The notes beneath the pieces were generated by a model. That model searched no databases. It was given only the letters and a program-made list of their open reading frames with translations, and was not told the origin of the DNA. A DNA stretch of 64,000 nucleotides, from NCBI GenBank assembly GCA_963556145.1, contig OY744464.1:7911508-7975507 (forward strand). Direction: 5' to 3'. The stretch is from Hygrocybe punicea (Eukaryota; Basidiomycota; Agaricomycetes; Agaricales; Hygrophoraceae). Below, piece by piece: positions 45,210-56,221 of the stretch; position 1 is the stretch's first letter; every line of letters starts with the position of its first letter. The position numbers and the translations under genes were made by a program.

Positions 45210-46331
45210 CTATGTCCAAATTGGGATGGATAAGCCTGTGGTGCTTTGTTTACTAACATTTTCTTCAAGCCATTGTAGAGGGTCAGAGAGGAATAAGAGT
45301 TCTGACTTTGAATTTATGCAGGGCGGAGACTCAATATCCCGGACAAACTCGTATACTATAGTATACTTCCTCTCACCCTCTCGAAAGCGGCTTGGCAGGA
45401 GCCTGACCTTATCTGCGAAGTTCCGATATACGGACCCAGGAAAAACATTAGTGCCCAAGGTGAAATATCTGCACATGTACAAAATTTCACATTGACGGCA
45501 AATTCCGCAATAGCTCTCGTACTAAAGTTTCGACAATACTGTGCGACATGCAGCCTTTCGACCCAATTTCAAACCTTTTCCATTTCTTCATTGTCCCAAA
45601 CACTAACGATACTAACCATCGTCACGGGATAGGGTGCTGCTTCTGTACTGGAATCACAGCGGGTCAGCTACAATGACAGCGTATTCTCACAAGTCCTACC
45701 TGGAAGCTAGATCTATAATGCCTTCCTGAGTGATTGAATTGGCATCTTCAATATGCCCATCAGTACGACTCTCATCAGCTCTGCGAAATTTATCCAATGC
45801 TAAACGAGCTGAATTCAATGCGTCTTCCCATTTCATCAGGATTTTCCTCGGCGCTTTAAACTTTTTGCCCCTTTCATCGGATCAGTCGCGGAATGCCTCC
45901 AGGCTTAGGACATACGCTTGAAGCATAATATCGAATATCGTCTCGCAAATGATGCGTAGTTCTTTGTGGAACAACGTTGGGTTTAGTGATGGGTCGCTAA
46001 TGGGAAGGCCTATACGAAAAGCTCGTGGGTCACCAGGAATGCAGCCTTGGGAAAAGGTATAGGATTTGCCATCCTCTTGGAATTTGAAAAATTCAAACTT
46101 TGCGCCATCGCAGAGTATTCCAAAGACAGGTACCAGAGATGGAGAACCACGTGAATTTTTCCAACTACACGCTGCAATTTTGATGAATATCAATACCTAA
46201 AATTTTATATCAAAAGACTGACTGTCACATTCGGCGATAACCTGAGCAATAGCATTTAAGCGGTTTGCCATGATTTTGTGCTTGACGTCGATAACAAGAA
46301 CTGAGATTGAACCAAACGACATGGAGTAATA
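45210..46331 (-). pseudogene. PD-(D/E)XK nuclease-like gene, downstream part
   Basis: The minus strand reads YSMSFGSISVLVIDVKHK (46331-46270), LNAIAQVIAECD, an intron near 46190-46215, VFGILCDGAKFEFFKFQ (46120), a CETIFDIMLQAY segment, MKWEDALNSARLALDKF (45850) and a C-terminal piece at 45482-45210. The strand IDVK preceded by a conserved D (GRID, at 51600 before the insertion) fits the D...(D/E)xK pattern of PD-(D/E)XK nucleases, and the DG-x-FEFFKF block is common in Agaricomycete proteins of this group. The first part of the gene lies beyond the transposon at 51598 and upward. Frames change several times, so exon structure is only partly clear. Confidence 0.5.
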
Positions 46332-48368
46332 CTGTACCATTTTAATCAATTGACCTGTCACACATCACACCTCCTCACAAATTGGCCAAATGTCACGCTT
46401 GTCATGTGTCACCAGGCAAAACGGTCAATTCAGATAACTATTTCCTTTTTAGTATAATTACCTGATTAGATCTTCTATGTAAGCATATGTAAGAAGTAAG
46501 GTTCATTCAAAGTCAGAAGCCTCGTTGTCCCAATGCTGCGCAAAGTCCGCTAGTCTGTACAGCTTGTTAGCTGTCCTTTGCCGCTTTCCTCGACACCCCG
46601 CCCACCCAGCTCTTCCACCTCCGTTTTATCCTCTTCAATCACAGGCATCGGCAATTCATCAAGATTCTCTGTGGCCGTGATTCTTTTCAAGCCGCCCTTG
46701 TTGCTATTGGTGATGCGATGGTGATGGTGGGTAGGGAGTTCTTCTTGGTGAGTTGCCAATAAGACGTCATTTAGGCTGATGTCAGTGTCGTCTAGATCTT
46801 CTTCCTCGTTGTCAGGATCAAGCATGATATCCTCGATGACCTCCTCGTCAGTCTTCGGTCCCACATCGCATGGATTGATCATTGTTAACTCCTTCCAAAA
46901 CGGTGTGTCTTGTTCTCATAAGTTTCTTAATTGCTCTTGCATCTTGAAAGATCTTAAACTTGTATATGATAGATCCCAGTTGCGAATGGTGCATAGTTCA
47001 AATGCCTGTTAAAAGAGACCAGGTAAGCTCTTCTTTTTGTCGCAACTTTGCTTCGCAACTGACCTTCTGTACGAGAACTTTCTTGTTCAAGGTCTCATAG
47101 GCTTTCCACAGCCATCTAACACTAGCATTCCGAAGCATTGGCAGGCGTTCATCAACATCGATCGTCTCGGCACACTCGTCAATCTGTGCGAGTGTTGTCT
47201 CAACTATATCCTTGAGGTAGGCTTGATTTGTGATGTGTTTGAAGGGGCATTGGATGCCGACGTCGCAAGGTTGTGCAACACCTGTGCACCCACCAGGGAC
47301 AAAATCAATGAGTATTGTTGGGTGATTCTTGTGCATCCAGTCCAGAAACTCTTTGGAGCGATGAACCACCCACACGTCAATCTGCCAAAGAGATTGCTGT
47401 TCCACAGGCCGGCATAGTTTTTTCTTCATCCCATCAAAGTATGGCGCCAAGATATGGTCTACAAACAGTCGCATGGTACATTGGTTCGCCCAATAGGTCT
47501 TTGTGCCAGAGTACTCAAAGCAAAAACCAGCAGCAATAGCTTCTGCATATCTGGGTGAACCTGCCTCTGGACATGAACGATCCGTTTTGCCTTGATAGAT
47601 AGCTTGGAATGGCAATAACAATCCAGCGCTCGTAACCATAACCATAACGGTGAAGGCACGCTTCTCTGCTCCACCGACTACTGATACCTGTTTAGCTCCA
47701 GTTTTGGCATATGTTAGCTTATCTCCGGGTGCGTAGAGCCTCTGTGTTTGATCAGAGTTTGCATACAGTTCAGCGGGAATATCATATTCCTTGATCAGGT
47801 AAGCCTTTCATTGCGCTGACTTATCGCATTGATCCTCCCAATTTCCAGGCAGCTTATGAGCAGCCCGAGTACCTTTCCTTCGAGACCAACCCATCACCGA
47901 GTGAAGCCATGACTGCATGAATGCATCAGATGCCCGGAACATGGAGCCGTCTCTGAATTTATGTTGCAAAATCTCAGGTGCCCTCCTAATAATGGTTGCC
48001 AGAAGGATCCCACGAGTCGTTATTAATGTCAATGGCACACCTACGTCATGCAGGTCAATCAATCGCTTCTTGATCAAGTCGGCAACCTCTGGATGATCAG
48101 CCTTGTGATGATGAGTCCCTATTCTGTTGAATGTTCCCAATAAACTCACTAATGCTCCTCGCGGTCCTCCCTGTGCATGGCCCGGTAAATTGCCGACTGC
48201 AGCTCTCTGAAGCGCTGCGTCTGACTATCGTGGTCTTTCTCCTGATCTATCAATCCAACGCTTGACACTTTCTTGGGTCAGCCCTGCAAAGACTTTGGGT
48301 TGCCTTGCTTTACATATTTTGACAATCTTTGTGGCGCTCATTTGCCACCCAGCTGCCTCACCGGCCTG

Positions 48369-49570
48369 TAGTGTTGCCGCGGCCAAGCTAGCTGCGGGCC
48401 GGCCAAGTTAGCTTCAGCTAAGGCTAAGCTAATTTCTTAATTTTCCTTAGTCGGAGCCGCTAGTCATGCATAGCCAGCTATGGTCAGCTATAGCCAACCA
48501 TAGCCAGGATATATAGAGTATACTACTACTAGTACTAGAGTACAATTTATAATATACTATTATTGCTTTACTATTACTAAGTAAATACTAGTAATATTTT
48601 TGAAGGGATCGACGGGGGATTTTGAGCCCCTTATATAGGGATTCAAAGGGCGCACAGACCATGTGACTTTTTTGGTTGGTCACACTTCAACAAATGCGGT
48701 AACGCGTCTCTGAACGCATCATGACTGACCAACAACACCGACGAGGAGGACGACGAGGAGGACAATAACGATGGGCGGCGAGACCCTCCACGGACGACAC
48801 GAGGACGAGGATGGAGGATGAGGACGGCCACCACCACCACCACCACCACCACCACCACCACGGCAACGACGAGGACGAGGACGAGGACGACGAAGATGAG
48901 GACGATGAGGCCAGGGACAAGGACGACAAGGACGGGGACGAGGACAATGGGGATGACGGGGACAAGGACGAGGACGACGAGAACGAGGAGAGGGACGACA
49001 AGGACGACAAGGATGACGGCGATGAGGACGAGGACGACGGCGAAGACGAGGACGACGGCAAGGACGAGGACGACGGGACGAGGATAGTCAAGGCCGTGGC
49101 CACCACCATCCTGTCCCCCCCCTCCCACTGTCCCCGCCCCCTCTCCCCCTCTCTCCCTCTCCCACTCCCACTCCCACTCTCCCCCTCCCCCTTCCCCCTC
49201 CCTCTCCTCCTCCCCCCCTCTCCCCTCCCCCCTTCTCCCACTCTCCTCCCACTCCCATCTCTCTCCCCCCTTTGACAGTAATTAGATTAATTAATTAAAT
49301 TAATTAAATTAATTGAATTTTGTCTTATTACATATTAATATGTATGCATCTAAGTAAATGGCAAAAACAAAATACCTGAGTACTTGGGCACACTGACCTG
49401 TGGAAAGGTGTAATTAGCTGCAGCTTAGCTGCCAGCTACAGCTACCTCAAAACCTTAGCTGTAGCTGGTAGCTGGTCATTAGCCTTTAGCTTAACTGGAC
49501 CCCAGCTAAGCTAAATTCAGCTAAGCTAACAGCTACTAGTTGACCGTTAGCCTTAGCTGAGGCAACACTA
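48369..49570. mobile_element. Non-autonomous hAT element, 1.2 kb, 8-bp target duplication
   Basis: Ends TAGTGTTGCC...GGCAACACTA, flanked by CCGGCCTG on both sides (48361-48368 and 49571-49578). Both ends are packed with AGCTAAG/TTAGCT-type words (48380-48520 and 49410-49560), as typical for hAT subterminal repeats. There is no transposase. Its interior carries a large low-complexity block. The terminal 10 bp equal those of the 92-bp MITE at 4475, so they form one family. Confidence 0.9.
48740..49275 (+). repeat. Acidic-codon / CT-rich low-complexity block inside the hAT element
   Basis: 48829-48862 is a (CAC)n run; 48865-49085 is GACGAGGAC-type trinucleotide repeat; 49110-49275 is CTCCC-type polypyrimidine. 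One plus frame (48811-49275) is open and would encode eleven His residues, about 80 mostly Asp/Glu/Lys residues and a Pro/Leu/Ser tail. The opposite strand is also open. With no family motif and lying inside a non-autonomous transposon, it is treated as repeat expansion, though translation cannot be excluded. Confidence 0.7.
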
Positions 49571-49912
49571 CCGGCCTGCCTGATGGTATTACAGCACAAT
49601 GGAGTAAACCAGTTGTGATATGTGGCAGCTCTCGGCTCTCGTTTTCTTTTGCGGCCCTGCGGCTTCCTGTGTGTATCTTGGTACTTCCTGACTAGTGAAC
49701 ATTTAGGCTGAGTTTCTTCGGCCATGGCCGTCTTGTGCTTCTTGGTTAATCCGCTGGCCGTGATCTCTGCCAGCACAATCTATCGATCCATTTAGGAATA
49801 CTCCTAAGAGACGGCAAAGTAAGCATACCTTCTGTTTGGTACCACCAGGACTCCTAATGCCCCGCAGGATTTCGTTCTGCTGTGTTGTCATTTGTCGGCA
49901 CTGTTGACGCAA

Positions 49913-51180
49913 TCATGCCTTCTCACGTTTACGGACCAGCTTTTCTTGTGCCGCATTTTCTGCCATTACTTTCAACATCTCTTTTTCATCTGCAAGGTCC
50001 ATAGACTCGTCTACTCTGGCCAAATTTTCATGATACTCGGCAAGCGTACACGGTTTAAAATAAGCAAGTAGAGGTGCGTTCTTCCTCTTCAATGCCATGT
50101 GGATTGATGACTCAACATGGGCTTTCTGCATGAGAATTGGATCCTTTCGCACAAAATCGACCTTTGGTGGGGAAGCAGGGACTTTTGGTGCATCGGACAC
50201 AATGTCACTGCTGTCGGTGTCAGAGATGTCTGTGCTGTCATCCTGGGACGATGACAATGACTCATCGGAGGAATCACACCATGACTTCACCTCCATATCT
50301 GAGTCTTCATCGGCTGATAGCACAGGGGGGTTGTGTAAATATTGGAAGGTGGTTTCTGATGCCACCAACCCCATGTCTTGCTGACATTTACAGATGCGAA
50401 GGAGAACCTTGAGTCTTTTGGCGGCGACATTATCTGTGCGAATAAGTGGAAAGAGTAGTGGGAGGAAGAAGTGGGCAAGTGCGTTCCAGGCAAAAAGTCC
50501 GCAGGAGAAAGTATCCAATTGCCGGGTGATTGGTAGGCGGCAAAACTTGAATTTGATGGAGCTATAACCTGATACCCACCACTCTAATACTAATATGACC
50601 TTTTCTTCTAGTCCCCAGTCCAATGAGTCTCCGTGCCAGATTATGTGGCAACCACAATCAATCACGACAGCAACCCAATGCTTCTCCCAAACATTGATAA
50701 TTGTTGCGAGGTATGTCTTGGCTCCCAAAGCAAGTGACTGACCCTTCAAGTGCAGGGAACCTTTGCGAGCCCATCTGTTACAGCAAGAGAAGGCATTGAA
50801 AAGGCCCTGGATGAAGTAAGTTGACTCGAGCTGAATCTTTGCCGCATTGCCACCACCACACTGAATGAGATTGAGTCGCAATAAATCCAGCATCTGATCT
50901 TCCTGAACATTGCCAAGCCATGCGTTAGTCGCATACTTGTATAGGTGAGTGATACTGTCTTCGTCTTGAAGTCCTTGGACTGATCCAAACCATGGCAATC
51001 TGTCTAGTGCCCCAAATGCCAACCCTATGAGCTCCTTCATCTCTGCACCTTGTCGTGATAGTTTTTGCAAAGACTGGTCAGCCAATGACCAGGAATGTTT
51101 GATACCAAGGATGTGGTGGATTTCGAGCCAGTAAGTGATAATCCAGAGGGGGAAAAACCTGATCTCGGCTGATTCTATTT
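49913..51180 (-). pseudogene. Ulp1-like (C48) cysteine protease half of the composite gene
   Basis: Ulp1-family proteases cleave SUMO-like modifiers. Open from about 51180 to a TGA at 49913-49915. Counting from the TTG codon at 51085, the catalytic set is visible: His136 in WEKHWVAVVID, Asp153 in WHGDSLDW, Gln189 in ITRQLDTFSCG and Cys195 in the same block, with the usual spacing. After the protease come a Ser/Asp-rich acidic region (residues about 275-310) and a charged helical tail. The TGA that ends it is followed in the same frame by the transposase half, so protease and transposase probably formed one polyprotein. Upstream sequence (51182-51511) likely holds a first exon. Confidence 0.75.
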
Positions 51181-51597
51181 GTTAACACGCCAGAGACCTT
51201 GCCAACAGAGAGCTCGATTGCAGACATGTAACAAGGTCATGCACAAGGAGAGAAGAGGGTGCTGGTGTGGAAAGGATGGAGGTGATATTTTCAGTAGAGA
51301 CATTGGGAATTTCGTGGGAGATGTATGCTTCTTGGGTAATATACTGTGGTGATGGTGTGGATTCAGACTGGGGAACCTTGAAAGACAAAAATGCACGAAT
51401 GGATAAATATTGACTGGGTAGGCTGTGTTTCAGAATTCCGAGAGGAATGTTGAGGTCAAGCATGGTTCCTGGTAGATTTGAGTGGCAGCGGTCAAATTTC
51501 ACGCATGTCACCCGTCACTGCCATTTTCGGTCAATCCAAAAATTGACCGGAGGTGTCACATGTCACACCTACCGGTCAATTGATTAAAATGGTACAG

Positions 51598-51735
51598 TAG
51601 TCGATCCGACCGCCTGCGGTAAAACGATGATCGATATTTCTGAAGGTAAAGGAAAACATAGGAACCAAGCGATCGAAAATCTGGAATTGTACAATTAGAT
51701 AACCTCGTCAGTATGTGAATTAACCTAACGGGGGA
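51598..51735 (-). pseudogene. PD-(D/E)XK nuclease-like gene, upstream part
   Basis: On the minus strand this ends ...FDRLVPMFSFTF...RFTAGGRID, and the TA duplicated by the transposon lies in the next codon. Joining to 46331 gives GRIDYSMSFGSIS, in frame. The conserved Asp in GRID would be the first catalytic residue of the nuclease. The start of the gene is not visible; a retroelement relic begins within about 35 bp. Confidence 0.45.
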
Positions 51736-54680
51736 GTCAAATGCTGCTCCGGAGGCCCATATTGTATCACCAGGTCATCGATGTCCTCCACAATTTTCTT
51801 AAAAAGGGGAGTAGGGATGCATCCCATTCGCCTTGTATGAGAACGCCAACCCCCCAACTGGAGGAAGCGTCTACCCAAATGTCAAGGTCAATCAGGGGGG
51901 CCTTGGGGGCCAGTGAGTGGGAGATGGAGGAGCCGAGAAGGAGGCTCCAATGCCGGAGATCCGAGATGACCGAAGCGGGGACCCAGCGGGGGGAGAACTT
52001 GTTGGTGAAGGTGGAGGAGAATGTGTAGAGGGAGGAAAGGTAGGAGCAGCCAGATGTATAAACAAAGGCTATGTGTGAGAGAGAACTGCTGATGCTGAGG
52101 ACTTCCTTCTCAGGCGCACGCTGGTTTGTGAAGAGATCAAGGAAGAGGTTGACTTTCTTCTTGAATTTCAAACGTTTAATGTCAGTCAGGGAAACAGATC
52201 GCCCGGGAATATCCCAAAGGAAGCCGATGTAGGAAACAGAAAAAGAAAACTCCAGGCCCTTAGTGGGGTGCCACGGGACACCGAGATCCTCAATATGGCC
52301 TTTCATGGAAGGAAGGTCGTAAGAGTAAATGTAGGGGGATGAAACACCATCACCACCAATGGGGAAACGAAAAGGGACGATGTCGTCGACCCATTTAAAC
52401 ATTGGGCCGATGCCCCGATGCACGCAGACGTCAAGGGTGGCATCGGCGACCTCACCTTGGAGGCCGCCAGCCGTGCATAATCCGAATATGATGTTGTGGT
52501 CGATATAAAAGTACGACTAAAAAGGCTTTGTGAGGGGGCCAAACTGGAATGGTGCGGTATGCGGCAGAGATGTCCAGAGCTGCAGCTTGGGCCCCAGCGG
52601 GCGCACTGGCAATCTGACAGGGAGATGCATAAGGACAGAGTTTGTGGCTCAAGGGGGAGTTGGAACAGTAAAGGGGGAACGAGCCGGCACTCGAACGTAA
52701 CCAAGCCAGCGCTTGATGTGAAGCACAGAGTGTGACGGAGAGGTTTGAAGAGAAAAGGACGTCTGCCGCAAGCGCGACAGAGTAGAGAAAGTGGGGTGGA
52801 GGGGAAAAAGGAGGGGATGACTCACTATATCTGCCATGTCCTGGGCTGTGCCCCATCGTGTGGGGAAATCGTTGGAATCGAGCTGGTCATTGACAGAGGT
52901 GCGTGGAGAGCCCTTGAAGGACAGGTTCTGACATATCCGTTTCTTGCCAGGTTTGTCTCCCTCTGCAGGAACGACATGCACCTGAATAGGGGAGGAGCGG
53001 AAGGGGCCGCCGAGGATGTTCTCAACTTCCTCCCGCTGGAGAGGTCCCGAGGGACCTCTCTGGGGCTCACGCAGGACTCGATGGGAAAGGTCTGGATGGG
53101 ATAGGAAGATGAACTGACTACTACATCCGGAAAGGCTACTGACTAAGGGACTGGTCACGTGATCTGTCAGGCACAACCACTACACCGTGTGTAGGGGCCG
53201 GACATTTGACCCAAGGAGATTTCATCATTGAAGTAAGAGAGAATATCATTCTGATGTTCGTATGCTGAGGTGTGATTGGGAGGTGTATAAGTACAAGTTA
53301 ATGGTTCGAGATCGCCGAGAGGGAAACCGTATCTGAGTTTATGCACGAGGTCCGGGTACTGATGAGAGAGATTAGCCTTGCGTAAGGAGGATTCAAAGGC
53401 TGCGTAAGAATAAGGCGTAACTATGCGATCTTTGATGAGATCAAGTGCAGGAACGGGAACTGGCATGATGGTCAGTAAGGCCGCAAATGGAACAAGCATG
53501 ATGGGAGGGATGGGGTTTGGAACATTTGCCGAAAATGTTCCAGTTGATGCAGAGGAGCGAGCCGGAGAGACGAGTGGTGAAGGTCTTGTTGAACCATTTG
53601 GCCCAGACCTGTGAGCCCTTCTCTGTCAAGGTGTAAGTACAAGTAGTGAATCGGTGACTGGGCCGTCTGCAAATGAGGCAAGTGACAGTGACAGTGGGAC
53701 TGGCCTTGCCGGATGAAAAGGGCTTCGGATCCACTGAACCACCAGGGGAGGGGTATGGATGGGGACGGTCCCGAAGCTTGTCAGTACATTCAGGGCCAGT
53801 AAGGCCTCACCGTAAGCGATCAATCTCCTCGCGCTGCTCTTCGCGGAAGACCTTGGCCTTGGTAACTTTGAATTTCATCAGATAAAGCTCTTCGCTGAAC
53901 TCCTTCGGATCGTAGGCAGCCTCTTGGTGCATGTCCTTGTTGAATTTTCTGATAGCTCGAAAATTCTGTGAAAAATGGGTGGTGGAACAGAGGAAATGAT
54001 AATGATTGTAGGAGTGTTGGTAAAATTTTTCATCACCATGTTGCCTCTGAAATTCCAGCAGGTTTTGATAAGCTTCATGGAATTTGGGAATGAGTATCTC
54101 GTCTTCATTGGGAAATTGTGCAGGATCGACAATGGTGTATTTGACACCGGAGGGCAGCATGATCTTCTTCGTGGAAAGGATAGCGGAATTTTTCCACAAC
54201 AAATCCATGGATGCAGAAGTGAACATCGAGAGGGGGATATGGAAACTAGTTTCAGCAAGTTTGACTATGAGGGGGTGAACTACAAAGGAGACAGAAGTGC
54301 GAGAAGGGTTCGGGCGTTCTTTGTCAGATGAGAAGATGATCTTCGGAGGGGATTGCTTCCCAGGGTCAGGACCGGTTTTGTCGAAGGTGTCGTTGCAGAG
54401 CAAGGCAAGAGCCTGACGAGAACGCGGAGTCATCGACATGATGGCTGCAAGAATAGAGTTCATGTCAGGGGTAGGAGGAGGGGTGGAAGGGTGGGAAGGA
54501 GGTGTGGTGTCGTCTCTGATATCCGCACCGGCGACATCTAATAAGGGTTCGTCATCGATTGTAAAAATGAATGAGACTGATACTGAGAAGGACAAGAGGA
54601 AAGAAGGAGAGAAAAGAGACGAAGAAGAATGAGAGAGGGGAAAACAGGGGCTTTCAGTATATAAGGTTGCTCGCATCAAT
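51735..54680 (-). pseudogene. DIRS-like retroelement relic (gag-like, RT, RNase H)
   Basis: The minus strand starts with a gag-like ORF (54679-53807; helical, charged end), then Cys-rich knuckle segments (CLICRRPSHRFTTC, CSICGLTDHHASSRSC; 53690-53445), then KLRYGFPLGDLEPLT (53330). Reverse transcriptase: GKKRICQNLSFKGSPRTSVN, DSNDFPTRWGTAQDMADI (52880-52820), an intron-like gap, AAALDISAAYRTIPVWPPHK (first catalytic D, about 52570), FKWVDDIVPFRF (the xxDD box, about 52390), YIGFLWDIPGRSVSL, and an RNase H start DIWVDASSSWGVGVL (51880). It ends after RNase H; no tyrosine recombinase or repeats were found. The RT type resembles the Agaricomycete group with WGTA, which I associate with DIRS-like elements. 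Frames change at several points. Confidence 0.65.
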
Positions 54681-54789
54681 CCTTCTCACGAGCAATTAGT
54701 CTATTTGGATCCACTTACAAAGCCCTAGCTCTACTTGCACTTGCAAGCTTGTGCGATGTCAAACCGCTAACCACCCAACTCTACCCATG

Positions 54790-55760
54790 GCTTGCGTTTG
54801 GGCTGGAATTGTGCCAGCACCATGAGCATCCTTCCATCTGCTTCCGCTTCTGGTGCCATTGATTGCCGGTCTGTCTTCTAGTGAGGGGTTGGCCTCCGGC
54901 TTGGGCCTGAATTTGAGCCCCACAAACAGCATACTGTCACTCACTTGTGTAGGGTTAGGGTGTTCCGGCCAGAACACCCTAACCCTAGTCGCCTCCCTTT
55001 CTGTCCTCCCTTCTCCTGATGCACCTCCTTGTCCCCCTCTCAGCCGAGCCCTCTTCCCCCACACGCATCCCCAATCCATCGCATCACACTAACAAGACAG
55101 ACACCATGGGATCTAGGAGGGGCAAAGAGACGGACAAACAGGAGGGTATGTTGAAAGGGAAAGAGGGGTTTGGTGGCCAGTATATGTGAAATTGTATGTG
55201 ATACAAGATAATGTGTAGAATGCAGCATGACAACAAAGATATGTGAGCGACAGACAGGCCACACTCACATGGAAAGAGTGACAAGGGACATGGTACCTTG
55301 TTCTGATATGGACCTGGGCTTATATCAGTGACCCTCCCCTTGCAAAGCAGACTCCTATTTTCCTTGTGCAAAATACTGAGGATCTCGCCAAAATCCTACA
55401 AACTTGAATGTCAGCAAAATGTGCAAGAACAAAAGCACCTTACACCAAGCCCTGACAGCTTGGTACCCCCTGATGTCGTCCAAGGCATGTCCATTGATGT
55501 CCAAGATGCGTTTACTGAGGCCCTGTCCCCTGTTCCCAGAACCGCTTGCACGTTTCTCATGTGGGTGAGACTTGTCTCTGAAGCTGAGGAGACTAAGATG
55601 AGAATGAGACTTGCTGTTTGTGGGGCTCAAGCTTGGGCCCAAGCTGGGGGCCAACCCTTCACTAGAAGACAGACTGGTAGCGGCGGTGGCACTGGAAGTG
55701 GAAACAGAAGGAGAGGCAGATGGAAGGGTGCTCATGGTGCTGGCATGATTCTGGCCCAAA
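54790..55760. repeat. Diverged inverted duplication of a Ser-rich coding-like block
   Basis: 54795-54935 (plus) and 55618-55760 (minus) are inverted copies: both have CCAGCACCATGAGCA, CCTTCCATCTGC, GTCTGTCTTCTAGTGA, GGGTTGGCC and GAGCCCCACAAACAGCA in the same order, with small length differences. The sequence between (54990-55600) shows no gene that I recognise. Confidence 0.6.
54950..54987. repeat. Perfect hairpin made of telomere-like motifs
   Basis: TAGGGTTAGGGTGTTC (54950-54965), loop CGGCCA, and GAACACCCTAACCCTA (54972-54987) form a 16-bp perfect stem. Each arm holds a TTAGGG-type unit with partial neighbours, the usual fungal telomere repeat. A further CTAACCCTAACCC tract lies at 56032-56044. 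The arms are too short to be a telomere fusion with confidence. Confidence 0.7.
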
Positions 55761-56221
55761 GGCAAACCCTCGCCACCACCGAGACTGGAGATACTGTTTT
55801 TGCTCTTCAAGCTCCTGCCAACACGGATACTGCCAGGACTCGCTGGACAGCTCCCTGCCACACCAGGTGGAGTTGGGGTGGTGACAGACATTGGGAAGAC
55901 GAAGCGGTGAAGAAGGATTGGATGGTGGGGTCTGACTGTGGGGGCGACCCTCAGATGGTGTAGGTGTAGTTCTGGTACGGGAGAGGAACGTCGGCTTTGC
56001 CGACGGGTGTGCCGCTGAGGTGAGAAACTAACTAACCCTAACCCTTTGTGTTCTTGGTCGCAGTCGCTGAGGTTGAGAGTGGACATGAGTTTATGAAGGC
56101 TGGAAGAGGAATGGGACCAGCGAGACTGGAGGATCACGGGCACGGTGTATGTGCAGAGGCTGAGACCATCAAGATCTTGAGAGAAGCCATGGTCGAAGGG
56201 GGGCCACAAACAAGATGACAC
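55355..56221 (-). CDS. Hypothetical Ser/Pro/His-rich ORF
   Basis: A 288-residue minus-strand ORF. The middle is Ser/Thr-rich (STLPSASPSVSTSSATAA) and the rest lacks motifs. A plus-strand ORF of 211 residues overlaps it. The inverted duplication above covers part of it, and neither strand shows clear coding conservation. It could be part of the neighbouring retroelement gag region or chance. Low confidence. Confidence 0.25.
   Translation of the reverse strand: MSSCLWPPFDHGFSQDLDGLSLCTYTVPVILQSRWSHSSSSLHKLMSTLNLSDCDQEHKGLGLVSFSPQRHTRRQSRRSSPVPELHLHHLRVAPTVRPHHPILLHRFVFPMSVTTPTPPGVAGSCPASPGSIRVGRSLKSKNSISSLGGGEGLPLGQNHASTMSTLPSASPSVSTSSATAATSLSSSEGLAPSLGPSLSPTNSKSHSHLSLLSFRDKSHPHEKRASGSGNRGQGLSKRILDINGHALDDIRGYQAVRAWCKVLLFLHILLTFKFVGFWRDPQYFAQGK

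Larger units (their letters stand above)
46998..49912 (-). pseudogene. DDE_1-type transposase half of the composite transposon gene
   Basis: From 49912 the minus strand reads LRQQCRQMTTQQNEILRGI, an intron (49828-49780, GTATGC...GATAG), a basic region (GRKRKREPRAATY), then NWFTPLCCNTIRQAG where the hAT element enters. It resumes at 48360 with EAAGWQMSATKIVKI (helix-turn-helix), VGVPLTLITTRGILLATI, FMQSWLHSVMGWSRRK, the first catalytic D in NSDQTQ (about 47740), the second in WQIDVWVVHRSKEFLDWM (about 47350), and the third in GVAQPCDVGIQ (about 47260). Nonsense codons: TAG at about 48225 and TGA at 47808-47810, the latter where Arg is plausible. Removing the hAT element and one 8-bp duplication (1210 bp) restores the same frame on both sides. 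Confidence 0.75.
46332..51597 (-). mobile_element. TA-flanked DDE transposon carrying a Ulp1-like protease, 5.27 kb
   Basis: Inverted ends CTGTACCATTTTAATCAATT at 46332 and the complement at 51597, followed inward by GACC and TGTCAC-rich subterminal repeats. TA is duplicated outside (46330-46331 and 51598-51599). Inside, on the minus strand, a Ulp1-like cysteine protease region is followed by a helix-turn-helix and a DDE_1-type transposase. Without the nested hAT element (48369-49570) the transposon would be about 4.06 kb. It inserted at the TA of GACTAC in a PD-(D/E)XK-like gene. Confidence 0.85.

Noticed and set aside
48643..49241. Minus-strand ORFs in the acidic repeat block
   Set aside because: Low-complexity antisense reading (Val/Leu and Ser/Pro runs) without any motif.
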